Part shown: piece after piece, positions 11,951 to 23,221 of the stretch
Position numbering within the stretch: position 1 is the first letter of the stretch
Layout: each line of letters begins with the position of its first letter
NCBI GenBank assembly: GCA_033297075.1
Contig: MU858133.1
Location: forward strand, 96,585-160,584
Length of the DNA: 64,000 bases
Direction: 5' to 3'
Origin: Rhypophila decipiens
Lineage: Eukaryota; Ascomycota; Sordariomycetes; Sordariales; Naviculisporaceae
Program-made: the position numbers and the translations under genes
The notes under the pieces: generated by a model
Told to the model about the DNA's origin: nothing
Seen by the model: the letters and a program-made list of their open reading frames with translations, nothing else
Databases searched by the model: none

Positions 11951-12381
11951 CAAGATGCTTTTGGCTCAGTTCGCAAGTGCTAATACTCTTTTCCCACCTT
12001 TGCGGGGTGCTCTCAAGAACAAAAGAGTCACCACACACCAGATAAAGAGTCCACGCATTTCGTCAGAGGCTCTGTAGTTCAGAACGTTGAACTCTGGAAG
12101 TATGAATACAGGTAAATCACAACAGTATCTGGGGGAATCCACTGTCAGCCCTCCGGCGTGGCTACCCATTACGTCAAGTCAGGGGATCGACACAGGCTTT
12201 CCAAAGATGTAAAACCCGGGTCCCGGGCAGGCAGCAGCTGCGCCAAAAAGGCCAAATCAGGCATCTGACCCCGCTTCATCTTTCCCTCGAACACAACCTG
12301 GACATTGGGCTCCAACGCTCCCTACGTCGCCTATCTCCAATAACTCTTCATTCTTAGCGCAACCGTTGCACACGTGACACG
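11951..12381. other. Intergenic region upstream of the NACHT-ankyrin gene
   Basis: About 430 bases with no gene visible. It holds the tRNA flank and the promoter of the NLR gene. Confidence 0.4.
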
Positions 12382-15300
12382 ATGAGCTTTGGATTCGGCG
12401 TTGGCGATGTCCTAGCTGTACTTAAGCTTGCCAACAAGGTCCGCAAAGACTTTTTTGGGGCTCCGAAGCAAGTCCAGGATGTTTGTGATGAGTGAGTGCG
12501 GCTGCCTTGGCATCTGACAAGATATACCTGCGCTAATCGACATCCCAGAGTCCGCAACCTCTCCATCGTCCTCAGCGATGTCGACGTCACCGTTTCAGAA
12601 TGCGAGCTCACCCAAGCACAACAGAATGACCTGGCCGAGATCCTATCCTCATGTCAAACAGTGCTGCAAGACTTGGAGCAGGTGTTGGGCAAGTTCACCG
12701 AGCTATCGTCCACCAACGATCCAAGTCTTGGCATGCGAGCGAGGCGAGTCTGGAAACAGTTAAAATGGGAACCTGGTGATATACGAGAGTTACGAGAAAG
12801 GATCGTTTCTGTTGTCAGCCTGCTCCATGCTTACCTGGGAGGCATATCTAGGTGAGAATCTGTTCCAATTTCTCTCCAAGGTGGAAAGTCGCTTGAGTGC
12901 AGCAACAGCTAATGTTCATTATCTCATCTACAGTCGAGCCATTCTGGCAACACAAAAGGGCGTTGATCGGCTGAATGAGCGAGAGGATGACAAGACACGT
13001 TCCGAGATCCTCAATTGGTTGACGCCTACTGAATACGCCACTCAACAGCACGACTTCATCAACAGAAAACAAGAGGGCACCGGGCGATGGTTACTCGATT
13101 CCACAGAATACCAAACCTGGATTGATCCCACTTCCGATCAGCGGACACTGTTTTGCCCCGGTATGCCAGGTGCCGGAAAGACCATCCTCACAGCCATCGT
13201 CATCGATGATCTGTTGACGCGGTTCGCCAGTGGTCTTGCCAGTTTGGACATCGGTATTGCCTACATATATTTCAACTTCCGACGTCACGACCAGCAAAGG
13301 TACCCAGAGGTCATGCTCAGTGTCTTGAAGCAGCTGTGCCAAAGCCTGCCGTCCCTCCCTTGCTTCCTTGCCGATCTTTGGAACTCACACAAAAAGAAGC
13401 AAACACGACCTACAGCCGGTGACATTGTCCGAGGACTGGAAGAAGTAGTGCAGGCGTACGCCAACCGGGTTTTTATTGTCGTGGACGCCGTTGATGAAAG
13501 TTCAAGCAACGATGGCACCCGCAGTCGGGTTCTTAAAGAGCTCCTTAGGCTTCAGGATGAGTCTAGTACTCCCTTGTTGCTCTTTGCCACCTCGAGATAC
13601 ATGCCAGACATAATGGAGACTTTTCGCTCCCGATCAACAACTATCAGCGTTGATATTCGCGCCTCCCGTCATGACATTGAGCAGTACGTGGATGGAAATA
13701 TAGGAACGCTGCTGCCCTTTGTACGACGTAACTTGGCGCTTCAGACTGAAATAAAGGATGCAATATCGGAGGCAGTCGATGGAATGTGAGTTCTCTCCGT
13801 CCTTTAGGCTTTCTTGCATTATTGAAGTGGTGGCTGGGACAAGCAAACTGATTACAACTTAATCTCCAGGTTTCTCTTGGCCCAGATTTACCTCCACTCC
13901 CTGGGAGATAAAACCACGCCAAAGTCAGTGAGGACTACCCTCACCGATTTCAAGGAACGCAATTCGGGCTCCAGTGAGGCGTCCAAAGTCCAGACTCTCA
14001 GACGAGCCTATGATGATGCCATGGTGCGGATCGTCGGCCAGCGTCCCGGCTTCAAAGACCTCGCACTCCGAGCCTTGTCATGGATTAGTTGCGCTACGCG
14101 TCCACTAACAACGGTTGAACTTCAACATGCACTCGCTGTCGAAATTGGCGCGCCAGAGTTGGACTATGATAACATGCCGGAAGTCGATGATATCCTGGGC
14201 GCATGTGCGGGATTGGTGACAGTAGACGAGGAGAGCGACATCATCCGCTTGGTGCACTACACGACTCAGGAGTACCTCGAGAATACTCGGTCGCAGTGGC
14301 TTCCAGATGCCGAGGACGATATAACCCGTATATCTGCCACCTACCTCTCATTCCAGGTGTTCAGTTCAGGCCCTTGTCGGAGTGCCGGGGAGCTACGACG
14401 ACGTAACAGGAGGAATCCCTTGTATCCACTGGTTGCTCTTTCTTTCGCCCATTATGCCTCAAGAGCTTCGAGAGTATGGCCCGAGGTGGTAGACTTCTTC
14501 GAGCTGAAGCCAAACGCGAGAGCTGCATATCAGTACTGTGTTAGTGACAAGATATGTCGTAACCTAACTGTATTTGGGCTATCATGGTTAGAAATTGTAC
14601 AGCTGGCAACCTATTTTGGCCTGGTGGATGTTGTGGACTCGTTTCTGCGCCAAGGATACCTGAATACAGGTACGAAAGAGGAACCTGGGAAGGCCCAGGA
14701 TAGCGCCCTCAACCGTGACGATTCGATACCTTCATCGCTGGTTGGTATTCACCCTTGGTTGGCTTTCAAGGTATCAAACCAAACTCCTTTGCACGTCGCT
14801 TCCACATGGGGCCACATCGAAATAGCGCGTCTATTGCTTGCAAGACCCGGTATAGATGTCAACGCATTGGACTCTAGAGGGTCCACACCGTTGCATGAAG
14901 CTGCAATCATGGGCCACGGAGAGACTGTTGAGCTGCTACTCTCGTGCTCGGAAATAGAAATCAACCGCAGGGATGCAAATGGCAACACGCCACTACATTG
15001 TGCTGCATGCGGAAAGCAGGCGGGCGTTGCGAGAATCTTACTCTCCAGGCCAGGCATCCTTGTGAACGCGAGGAACAACACAGGTAGCACGCCTTTACTC
15101 TTTCATTTAGCCGCACAGTGGTGCGATTCGCAGCTGGACGTGATGGAGGTCCTTCTCAACGCACCTGACATCGATATACACGCCGTTGATGACAACGGTG
15201 ACACAGCTTTGTCGTTTGCTGTGTTCAGCGGACCCCATCCAGTCAAACGGCTCATTAGATGTTGGACTGCAAAAGCATCGGCACAGTGGCAATATAGCGG

Positions 15301-15631
15301 AACCAAGGCTTTGCAGAGAGCTTCAAGGGGAAATCAGGTGGAAATCGTCGAAATGCTTCTCGCGGATGATCGTCTGGGTATTGATCTCGCCGCTGACGTT
15401 GGAAGAGACTCGGCAATCTCCACCGCGGCGGTCTGGAATCGTGTAGATATCGTACGTGTTCTTCTCGACACGGCCCAAATACCCGTTTCAGAACAAGAGA
15501 GAGTAATGTTTATGGCTGCGGCCCGGGGCTTAGCTGTGGTGGTCAAGCTATTTATCGAGAGAGGGGCTGTTTCGACCGGGATTACAGACAGTACTGGCAG
15601 GACTCCGCTTGAGGTTGCAAGGAGGCATTGA
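12382..15631 (+). CDS. NACHT-ankyrin NLR (fungal STAND protein)
   Basis: Four exons: 12382-12491, 12549-12851, 12934-13785 and 13870-15631, about 1008 residues. The N-terminal helical domain starts MSFGFGVGDVLAVLKLANKV, like the fungal STAND N-terminal (HeLo-like) domains. The NACHT has Walker A GMPGAGKT near residue 214, Walker B VFIVVDAVDES near 317 and a sensor FATSRY. A winged-helix region ALRALSWISCATRPLTTVELQHAL follows. Ankyrin repeats start near residue 725 (TPLHVASTWGHIEIARLLL, TPLHEAAIMGHGETVELLL, TPLHCAA...) and continue to the end. Fungal NLRs of this type act in non-self recognition and programmed cell death; the ligand of this one is unknown. It is intact in this reading and sits between two biosynthetic loci with no sign of belonging to either. 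Confidence 0.9.
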
Positions 15632-16751
15632 ATGCACCTAAACAACGACCTCCGTCCATTGAAAGTTGGTTGGACAAACTCGAGCCTGTGGTGAGACTGC
15701 TCGAGTCTGCTACATCTTGACCACCCCGTCCTTGATATCCTGGCGATACTGGGGCAACACTGGCTGCTGCGGTCAAGGAAACAGATTACCGGTAACCGAC
15801 CGACGAGTGTCACAGCTGGCAGACTAGGATCAACTAAATTAACCTACAAAAAATGGAAGGGGTTCCAATGGGCTATTTTACATCCAAATAATGGTATACA
15901 CGATTAACAGTAAAACCAATCCAGCTGCTTAATATTAATCAAGTCGAGGTGCTGTGACTTTTTGAACCGGGCTCGAAACGTATACAAGGAGTATCCAATG
16001 CCGGGACTAACGATTTCGCCTGAAGGCCCCCGGGCACTAGAAGCTGTTTCCCACCATCATCCTTACGACCACTGTAGTGGTCCATGGGGTCTTGATCGTC
16101 ACGAGGTCACTATTAGACACATAGGTAGTCACTAGACGGGAAACTATGAAAGAAGGCGCCTAATATACTTGCGATACAGACACTAGTCTTCTTTATACAC
16201 AAGTACTACTCTTGAGAAATATATACTGTAACTTGTTGGAATAAATGCCTTGACTGGCTTAAGTAGATGCCATGGTCAGACTAGAATAGAGGCTTTAACT
16301 AGGTGGAATAAATGCCTTCGCAGGCTGGAATAAATGTCCTGACTGGCTAGAGTAGATGTCCTGGTCAGCCTGGAGTAGAGACCCGAATAAACTGGAATAA
16401 ATGCCTTAACTGGCGAGTATAAACGCCTTGACCTATTAGAATACTGTCCTGACTGGCTGGAATAAATGCCTTGCCTGGGCTGGAAAAATTGGACTGGTGC
16501 CTGTATATGAAAGCACGGGTAGTGCTTGTTTAGTAGGCCTCGGCCCTGAATGAATTGTTCGTGGTAAAGAATCTAACTTAAATTAATTAAAGGAAATCTA
16601 ACAACAAAGGTAGCAGAATATGAGACTTGAGATGCAATGATAAAGGGAAAGTCAGCTACAACAACTAATTCAGGTAAATATCACCAAAAGAACCAAAGAA
16701 AACCATCATACAGCAAAGCAAAGCAACGCTAACTGACAATCATAACTCAAC
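15632..16751. other. Intergenic region between NLR and PKS, mostly repeat and AT-rich DNA
   Basis: About 1.1 kb with no gene. It contains the degenerate 22-bp tandem repeat listed separately and an AT-richer stretch up to the PKS stop codon. It is a natural left boundary of the meroterpenoid cluster. Confidence 0.5.
16236..16490 (+). repeat. Degenerate tandem repeat, about 11 units of 20-23 bp
   Basis: Units follow the pattern GGAATAAATGCCTTGACTGG plus 2-3 bases. Four or five near-exact copies alternate with diverged ones (for example GAGTAGATGTCCTGGTCAG and GAATAGAGGCTTTAACTAG). The same unit occurs reversed at 56364-56480. It lies about 260 bases past the 3' end of the PKS. Confidence 0.85.
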
Positions 16752-19700
16752 CTATACAGACAACTCGCCCATGAAATGCGCAACCAAATGCCCAACAGTA
16801 GGACACTTCCAGACCAAGGTAGGCGCCATCTTGACCTTGACCTTCTTCTGCACCATTGTCCGGAACGCAACAGTCATGACCGAGTCCATACCCATCTCGG
16901 CCAGAGCGAGTGAAGTGTCGACGCTCTCTTCGCTCAGTCCCAATGTCGTCGCAACAGCCGATTTCAACACTTGCATAAGATACTTCTCCAGCTCTGGACC
17001 GGAAGTCGGCCTTCCTGCACCAGATGAGCCACCAGCAGCTACCGGTTCCGTGGCCGAGGTGCTGTGCGCTGCGGCAGCTCGCTCCCGTCTAGGCGCAACC
17101 TCCTCCAGAATAGGTACCGCAGCCTCCTCATCGGCATCCACCTCCAACGCCCTCAGAACAACAACATTGCTCTCCCCGCCATCACCCACCTCGGAATGGA
17201 CATGTCCCTCATGCGAGGTGATCACATCCCAAGCAGCAAACGCCTCTTCAGGCGTGACATCGCCGACACCCCTGGCGGTAAGCTCTGCGCTGATATAGTC
17301 AGCCTTGACCTTGGCATCAGCCTCGGACAAATGTTCCCTTGCGTTACCAGTCGCACCGCCCGCCATGCCAAGATCCTTCCACGAGGTCCACAGAATGGAT
17401 TTGACACCTTTATCGCCTTGCTCACGTCTCAGCTGGGCGAGTCCATCCAAAAAGGCATTTCCACTCGCGTACGAGCCTTGGCCTGGGAACCCGAGCAGTT
17501 GACCGCAGGACGAGAACAAGATGAAGAAGTCAAGGGTTCCGGGAGGGAAAAGGTTGTGCAGATGCAGGGCACCGGTGACTTTGGGCGACAAGACAGCGTT
17601 GAACTCGGGCGTGGTGATTTCTGGGATGGGCTGATCGATGAGGACACCCGCTGCGTGGATTACTCCGCTAATGGCAGGCAGAGAGGAGAGGACACCGCTT
17701 GTCAGGGACTCGGAGAACTGAGCCGGAAAGGTAGGCAAAGTAATGTCCAAGGGCAGGGCGTAAACTGAGCAGCCTAGAGACTCGAGATGCACAATGGTGG
17801 CGATTGCTTCATGGAACGCAGACTTTTCACCGTCGGAGAGGATAGATGGCCAGGTTGAGCGGCCGGGAAGGGATCGACGCGAGAGCAAGACCAGACGGCG
17901 GGCACCACGGTCAGCCATCCATCTGGCTACTTGCAGCCCCAGGGCCCCAAGACCGCCAGTGATAAGGTACGTCCCGGCTGGCGAGAACTCTGTCTTCTTC
18001 ATGGGCTGCTTGGGGGCAGCGGGGCAAAGAAGAGGACGGAGACGTGCAATGCGAGGAATGTAGTCTTGATAGCGGACGATGTCGGCGTTTTGGATGTACT
18101 TGAGGCTGGTGGGCAGCGTGTCAAGGTTATCCTTGGATTCGAGGTCGAAGAGGCCTGCAAAGATGTCGGGCATCTCGGACTTCATGATACGGGACAGGCC
18201 ATATAGCGATGAGAACGCCGCGTTGGAAAGGTCGCCTGTCTTGCCCGACCGAATGATCAGAGAAAAGAGCCTGGTCGAAGTATTTTCCAAAGTCGAGAGA
18301 GCTTGTACGGCAGAGACAAGACCCTCGCAGGCTTTGGCAGCTGCGTTGGAGATGTCTTCTGTGCTGGTCGATCGTGGGGTGCGAGGGACGTGGATGACGA
18401 TGGCATTCTCATCAGCCCGCACAAGGTTCACTAAGTCCTTGGTATGTGCAGTCTGGGCCGTGGAATAGCCCCTGGATTGGAACAGCCTGGTCAACTCACC
18501 CATGGTGACAGAATGCTCGACCCCAGTCTCACCTTCCTCACCAGGAGAGAACAGTATTACCTTGCTAAAGGCAAGAGGTTTCTCGGATGGAGTGGCGGGG
18601 AGCCAGGCAATTCTCTGCACCAGCTCTGTGGCGTTCTCCGACTTGCGACTGTCCTGGCCGCTCCTGCTTGGCGGCTCGATGCCAGCAAAGGCCATCGACT
18701 CAAACTCGACCACCACGTCGCCGGACTCGGATAACACAGCGACGTCCACGACAAACTCTGTCTTGGTCATCTTGGTCCTGACGCAGTGGATATATCCCTT
18801 TTGGAGGTCAACAGGGTATTCGCCTTTGCCCTTGCCGTAGAGACGGACTTTGCCAATGGAAGTGGGCATGCGCAGAAGAGGGTCCTTGTGGAAGATGGTC
18901 GAAGCAATGGATGTGGCTGCGTCCATGATGGAGGCACCGAGATCTTCGAGCCCGGACTTGATGGTGTTGTCCGGGTTGGTGGCTACCAAGGCAAGCATCT
19001 CGGTGCTGTCCTCGGCGTTGTCGACCAGGTGCTCTTGAATGGCCCAGGGGAAGCCCATCTCCGGGACACCAACCTTGGCGAGATAACCAGTCGAGAAGGT
19101 CGACGGCAGGGTGGCCTGAAGGCGAGCTTTGATCTCTGTGATGTCCAGCGTGCGAATGGAAGGGCTCGATGGGGCGACACCAGAAGTGGTATTGACCAAC
19201 CAAGCACCATTGCCATCCGACTCGGAGAGACGTGAGGTGATGGTCAGCGACTTGCCCTCTTCAAGAAGAATCTGGATCTCGCGGGCAGGAGACACCACGA
19301 CAGGGACCTTGAGTGACACGCCCTCAAGGCAGTATGCTGATGTGTCGATGGCATGCAGGAAAGTGTTGACCAGCACCGCAGCTGGCACGATTTCGGACCC
19401 ATGGAGCGGATGGTTGCCGGGGAAGGGCTTGGTGGTGTCATCGATGGTGGTCTGGAAAAGGACGTGGCCAGCCTTGGTGCCAGAAATGGCGGTTCTGGAA
19501 CCCAGCAAGTTGTTGGAGCTGGGATCATGGGCCGCTTGAAGACGCTTGGGCACCTGGCTGACCTCACGCCAGTAAGGGACATGTGACCAGATAGTGCGAG
19601 GGACGTCGGGACACCAAGGCTTGTTGTCGTTCTTGGACGTGTAGTTGACTGGGTAGCCAAGGCAATGGAGACGGCCGACGGTGGTAAGGAGCTGCTTCAT

Positions 19701-22466
19701 GGCCGGCTTTCCGCGGATCATGGTTGGCAGCACCGCCGCATCACTGACGCCGGCAACCTCGAGAATCTCCGACATGGAGTAGGCGGCAATCGGGTGGCTG
19801 GCCACTTCGACAAAGGCGCGGTAACCGTCCTCGGCGATGGCCTGGATGGCGCTGTGCAGCAGAACCGGCTTGACCATGTTGTTGACCCAGTACTCGGCGT
19901 TGCGGGGATGGGCCGACCGGGCATCTGCAGTCCAAGACGAATACAGACGGGTCGTCGTTGGGACCTTGGGCTGAAGGACAGGCTCAAGAGTCTCCCGGAG
20001 AGGCTCAACTAATTCAAGCAGGGACCTGCTGTGGAAGGCGATATCGGTGGGCAGGGGGAAGAGCTTGACACCCGAGGCCATCAGCTCGCCAACAAGCTCC
20101 ATGACCGGCTGCTTGGGCCCCGCAATGACACACGAGGTAGGGGATGCATCAATGGCAACATCAATGCCCTTGTCCTCTCTCTCGGCCAGCTTGGCCCTCA
20201 TCTCGGCCGCACCGATAGAGACCAATGCCATGCCACCAGTGCCCATCTGCCGCCGGTAGAGTCTGGCCCGGGTGCAGGCGAGGACGGTACCTTCCTCGAA
20301 GCTGAGGGCGCCAGAGACCACGGCGGCGGCTGTCTCTCCAAGGGAGTGGCCAACAACGGCGGCAGGCGGTCCAGCCTCGGCAATGAGGATGTTGGCCAGA
20401 CCAATATGCATGGCATACGTCATGATCTGGTTCTCGTCGGTTGAGTGATCCTCACGCTCAGACTGCAGAGCTTGCAAGACGGAAAAGCCGAGTTCTCTTT
20501 GCACGATGGGCTCCAGCCGATGGATGGTCTCTCTGAAGATGGGCTGGGTGGCCATCAGCTCTTTGCCCATACCAGGCCATTGCGCGCCGTGACCCGAAAA
20601 GATCCACATGACACCTTTCTTGACAGTCTCAGCAGATGCCCGGTGCTGGCTCGCATTCGTACCAACAACGCAGGGGTCTTCCTCGCCATTGGCGAGCTTG
20701 TTCAAGGCCGCGATGGCCTCCTCTCGAGTGGCCGCAGTGACAGAGGTCCGGTACTTGTGGTGATTGCGACGGCTGGCCAGGGTAGTAGCAACTTCCTCGA
20801 GGGAAATAGAGTCAGGGGCAGTCTCGAGCCATTGAGCAAGGGCCTTGGCCGCAGCAGGAAGACGAGTCGCTTGAGGGGCCGACAGAAAAAGCAATACCGG
20901 CTGTTGGTCAACGGCCTTCTCGGTGCTCTCAGCCTTCTCGGGAAGGGGGCTGGCCTCAATGATGGCATGCGAAACAGTCCCGCTGTACCCATACGATGCC
21001 ACCGCCGCCCTCATCGGCCTCGCCCACTCGCTGAGTTTTGTCGGTTCCTTGGGGACGACCAAGCTGTGAGAATCCCAGTCAATCTTGGTGCTGTGCTTAT
21101 CCAAGTTGGCCTGTGCAGGAACCACGCCGTGCTTCAAGACCATGACACTCTTGATGAGACCCAGCACACCGGCCGCAGCCTCGAGATGTCCAATGTTGGG
21201 CTTGATGCTGCCGACATAGCATGGGGCGCCCTCAGGTCTGGAAGCCCGACCATAGACATCCGCCAAAGCCTCCATCTCGGTAGGATCGCCAAGCGGTGTG
21301 CTGGTAGCATGAGCCTCAACATAGCCGATACTCTCCGCCGCAAGTTTGGCCTCTTTGAGCGCCTTCTTGGCGACAAGTCTCTGCGCCGCGGCATTAGGCG
21401 CCATGATGCCCAGCGTCTTGCCATCTCCGCAGACAGCGCTGCCCTTGAGAACGGCATGAATCCGGTCGCCATCCTCCAGCGCCTTGTCGAGCTTCTTGAG
21501 CACAACCACCCCACCACCCTCACCACGCCCATATCCCTTGGCAGCGTCATCAAACGAGCGACAAACACCATCGGCGGCAATCGCGCCCGCTTCATCCAGA
21601 ACCCGCGTCAAGCCCGGTCCAATAAGAGCATTCACGCCACCAACAATCGCCACCTCCGTCTCGCCGGCCAGAATAGCCCGGCGGGCCATATGCACCGCGA
21701 CAAGCGAGCTCGCACAAGCAGCATCAACAGCGATACTGGGCCCCATCAGGTTCAAGCTGTGCGATATCCTACTAGGCACGCCGCAATACGCCGTCCCGAC
21801 GCCCATGTGCGCCCCGATGTTGGCCAGATCCTCGAGCACCAACTTGCCGTAATCGTCCGAATTGACGCCCATGTAGACCGATGTCGTGTTTTCGGGTCCC
21901 GAGATTTGCTGCTTGTCGGCTGCGATGCCGGCATCTTCGAGGGCTTCCCATGCCAACTCGAGGGCGAGACGCTGCTGCGGGTCCATTTGCTCTGCTTCCC
22001 GGGGCGAGATGGAGAAGAAGGAGGCATCAAAGTCGGGAAGGTTGGGCAGGAAATAGCCCTTTGAGGTGGTCTTGGAGAGGATGGACTTGTTGAGTGGGTG
22101 GCGCGAGTGGTAGGGTTCCCAGCGGGAGGGCGGGATGCTGGAGGCGGCGCACTCCTTGGCGAGCAGGTAGTTCCAGAGAGAAGAGGGCGACGTGTTGTTC
22201 TCGCCTGGCACTCGCAGGGCCATGCCGACAATGGCAATGTCATCGGCCGAAGAGTCCGAGACGGAGTAGCTCGATACCGAGTCGGCGTTAGAAGTGTCGG
22301 CTGTGCCCGTGTCCGAGGGAGGTGCTGGCGTGAAGATGGGTCCCGGGACAGCCGATGATCCCGAGGATGGCGGAAGTTGAGTCGGGTCTTCAAAGTTGGC
22401 AGCCGCCTCCGAGGGCGTCATGGAGGCGGGAGAATTGGTATCCATGTTGACTTCGAGGGGAAACAT
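16752..22466 (-). CDS. Partially reducing PKS, 6-methylsalicylic acid synthase type
   Basis: Single exon, about 1904 residues from the Met at 22466. Domain order is KS, AT, product-template/thioester-hydrolase-DH region, KR, ACP. The KS starts DDIAIVGMALRVPG, has active-site Cys in VDAACASSL (near residue 250) and His in EAHATST and NIGHLEAAAG. The AT has FSGHGAQWPGMG and GHSLGE (near 707). The dehydratase-fold domain has HPLHGSEIVP (near 1019). The KR has ITGGLGALGLQVARWMADRGA (near 1507). The ACP has GMDSV (near 1860). There is no ER, MT or TE, as in 6-MSAS. It would make 6-methylsalicylate from one acetyl and three malonyl units, which fits the decarboxylase at 32109. The frame stays open to 22694, and a Met at 22445 is also possible, so the start is not fixed. 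It shares a 755-base promoter with the prenyltransferase. Confidence 0.92.
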   Translation of the reverse strand: MFPLEVNMDTNSPASMTPSEAAANFEDPTQLPPSSGSSAVPGPIFTPAPPSDTGTADTSNADSVSSYSVSDSSADDIAIVGMALRVPGENNTSPSSLWNYLLAKECAASSIPPSRWEPYHSRHPLNKSILSKTTSKGYFLPNLPDFDASFFSISPREAEQMDPQQRLALELAWEALEDAGIAADKQQISGPENTTSVYMGVNSDDYGKLVLEDLANIGAHMGVGTAYCGVPSRISHSLNLMGPSIAVDAACASSLVAVHMARRAILAGETEVAIVGGVNALIGPGLTRVLDEAGAIAADGVCRSFDDAAKGYGRGEGGGVVVLKKLDKALEDGDRIHAVLKGSAVCGDGKTLGIMAPNAAAQRLVAKKALKEAKLAAESIGYVEAHATSTPLGDPTEMEALADVYGRASRPEGAPCYVGSIKPNIGHLEAAAGVLGLIKSVMVLKHGVVPAQANLDKHSTKIDWDSHSLVVPKEPTKLSEWARPMRAAVASYGYSGTVSHAIIEASPLPEKAESTEKAVDQQPVLLFLSAPQATRLPAAAKALAQWLETAPDSISLEEVATTLASRRNHHKYRTSVTAATREEAIAALNKLANGEEDPCVVGTNASQHRASAETVKKGVMWIFSGHGAQWPGMGKELMATQPIFRETIHRLEPIVQRELGFSVLQALQSEREDHSTDENQIMTYAMHIGLANILIAEAGPPAAVVGHSLGETAAAVVSGALSFEEGTVLACTRARLYRRQMGTGGMALVSIGAAEMRAKLAEREDKGIDVAIDASPTSCVIAGPKQPVMELVGELMASGVKLFPLPTDIAFHSRSLLELVEPLRETLEPVLQPKVPTTTRLYSSWTADARSAHPRNAEYWVNNMVKPVLLHSAIQAIAEDGYRAFVEVASHPIAAYSMSEILEVAGVSDAAVLPTMIRGKPAMKQLLTTVGRLHCLGYPVNYTSKNDNKPWCPDVPRTIWSHVPYWREVSQVPKRLQAAHDPSSNNLLGSRTAISGTKAGHVLFQTTIDDTTKPFPGNHPLHGSEIVPAAVLVNTFLHAIDTSAYCLEGVSLKVPVVVSPAREIQILLEEGKSLTITSRLSESDGNGAWLVNTTSGVAPSSPSIRTLDITEIKARLQATLPSTFSTGYLAKVGVPEMGFPWAIQEHLVDNAEDSTEMLALVATNPDNTIKSGLEDLGASIMDAATSIASTIFHKDPLLRMPTSIGKVRLYGKGKGEYPVDLQKGYIHCVRTKMTKTEFVVDVAVLSESGDVVVEFESMAFAGIEPPSRSGQDSRKSENATELVQRIAWLPATPSEKPLAFSKVILFSPGEEGETGVEHSVTMGELTRLFQSRGYSTAQTAHTKDLVNLVRADENAIVIHVPRTPRSTSTEDISNAAAKACEGLVSAVQALSTLENTSTRLFSLIIRSGKTGDLSNAAFSSLYGLSRIMKSEMPDIFAGLFDLESKDNLDTLPTSLKYIQNADIVRYQDYIPRIARLRPLLCPAAPKQPMKKTEFSPAGTYLITGGLGALGLQVARWMADRGARRLVLLSRRSLPGRSTWPSILSDGEKSAFHEAIATIVHLESLGCSVYALPLDITLPTFPAQFSESLTSGVLSSLPAISGVIHAAGVLIDQPIPEITTPEFNAVLSPKVTGALHLHNLFPPGTLDFFILFSSCGQLLGFPGQGSYASGNAFLDGLAQLRREQGDKGVKSILWTSWKDLGMAGGATGNAREHLSEADAKVKADYISAELTARGVGDVTPEEAFAAWDVITSHEGHVHSEVGDGGESNVVVLRALEVDADEEAAVPILEEVAPRRERAAAAHSTSATEPVAAGGSSGAGRPTSGPELEKYLMQVLKSAVATTLGLSEESVDTSLALAEMGMDSVMTVAFRTMVQKKVKVKMAPTLVWKCPTVGHLVAHFMGELSV

Positions 22467-23221
22467 GACCAATGGGTGAATTGTCTGGTCTTGACCTGGT
22501 GTCGTCGTCTTGAAGTACCGAGTAATCAAGATCAATAGCTGCGAAAGATAGAGACAGAGAGCATTGACATAAGTAAGGTCGATGGTCATGTAATAGTGGA
22601 CTGGTTCGTCACTTGTGAAGCTGGTGAGAATGGTTGCTTTGCTTGCCCCTGCTGCGTGAAAGGAGATCGGGGAAGGTCTTGGTCGACCTGTCATGCAGGT
22701 TAATATAATTCTTTGTGATGCCGTTGGAACTGGCTAGCACATATCCTTGTGCACGATCCAGTCTGCAATGACAGTCGGGTAGCACCGAGGAAGGAAGTCG
22801 CCGAGCATTCTTCACTGCAGTGGTGTTCTAGCTTATCGCTTGATTCGCTTCCATCTGACTGGAAGCGGAAATGACCACCTGGCAAAAGGAAGCGACGAGG
22901 TTGGATTCTAGCCTCACATGCACAGTGACACCCTTCGTGGGGGCTGCAGCTTCGGAGCATCTCTTTCTCGGTGCTGCAGTCCTTGTTGGTATATCCGGCC
23001 GAGAAGTGACCCGGGCCAAGACCGCCTCCAACTGACCAATCGCAATTGCAGATTTCCGTATCATACTGTTCCGGCCCCCAAAACAGTACGGTTCAGAAAT
23101 CAACATTTGATTCTTATCTCTTGATTGCCCCATGGTGGAGACGGGGAAACGGCTGCCCCTTGTTGAAATCATCAAGTCTTTTCAACTCCAGTCGTCATAT
23201 CACTCAGGAGAAACCACACAC
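22467..23221. promoter_or_regulatory. Bidirectional promoter of the PKS and the UbiA prenyltransferase
   Basis: 755 bases between divergent starts. It contains one degenerate copy of the cluster palindrome (22993-23004). Part of the region (22467-22694) is also open in frame with the PKS. Confidence 0.6.
22993..23004. promoter_or_regulatory. Cluster palindrome copy 1 (9/12)
   Basis: ATCCGGCCGAGA compared with the palindrome TCTCGGCCGAGA. It lies in the PKS/UbiA divergent promoter, 218 bases before the UbiA start and about 527 before the PKS start. Confidence 0.5.

Noticed and set aside
20445..22064. 539-codon ORF on the plus strand opposite the PKS
   Set aside because: It is the antisense shadow of a GC-rich KS/AT coding region; no start context, domain or promoter supports it.
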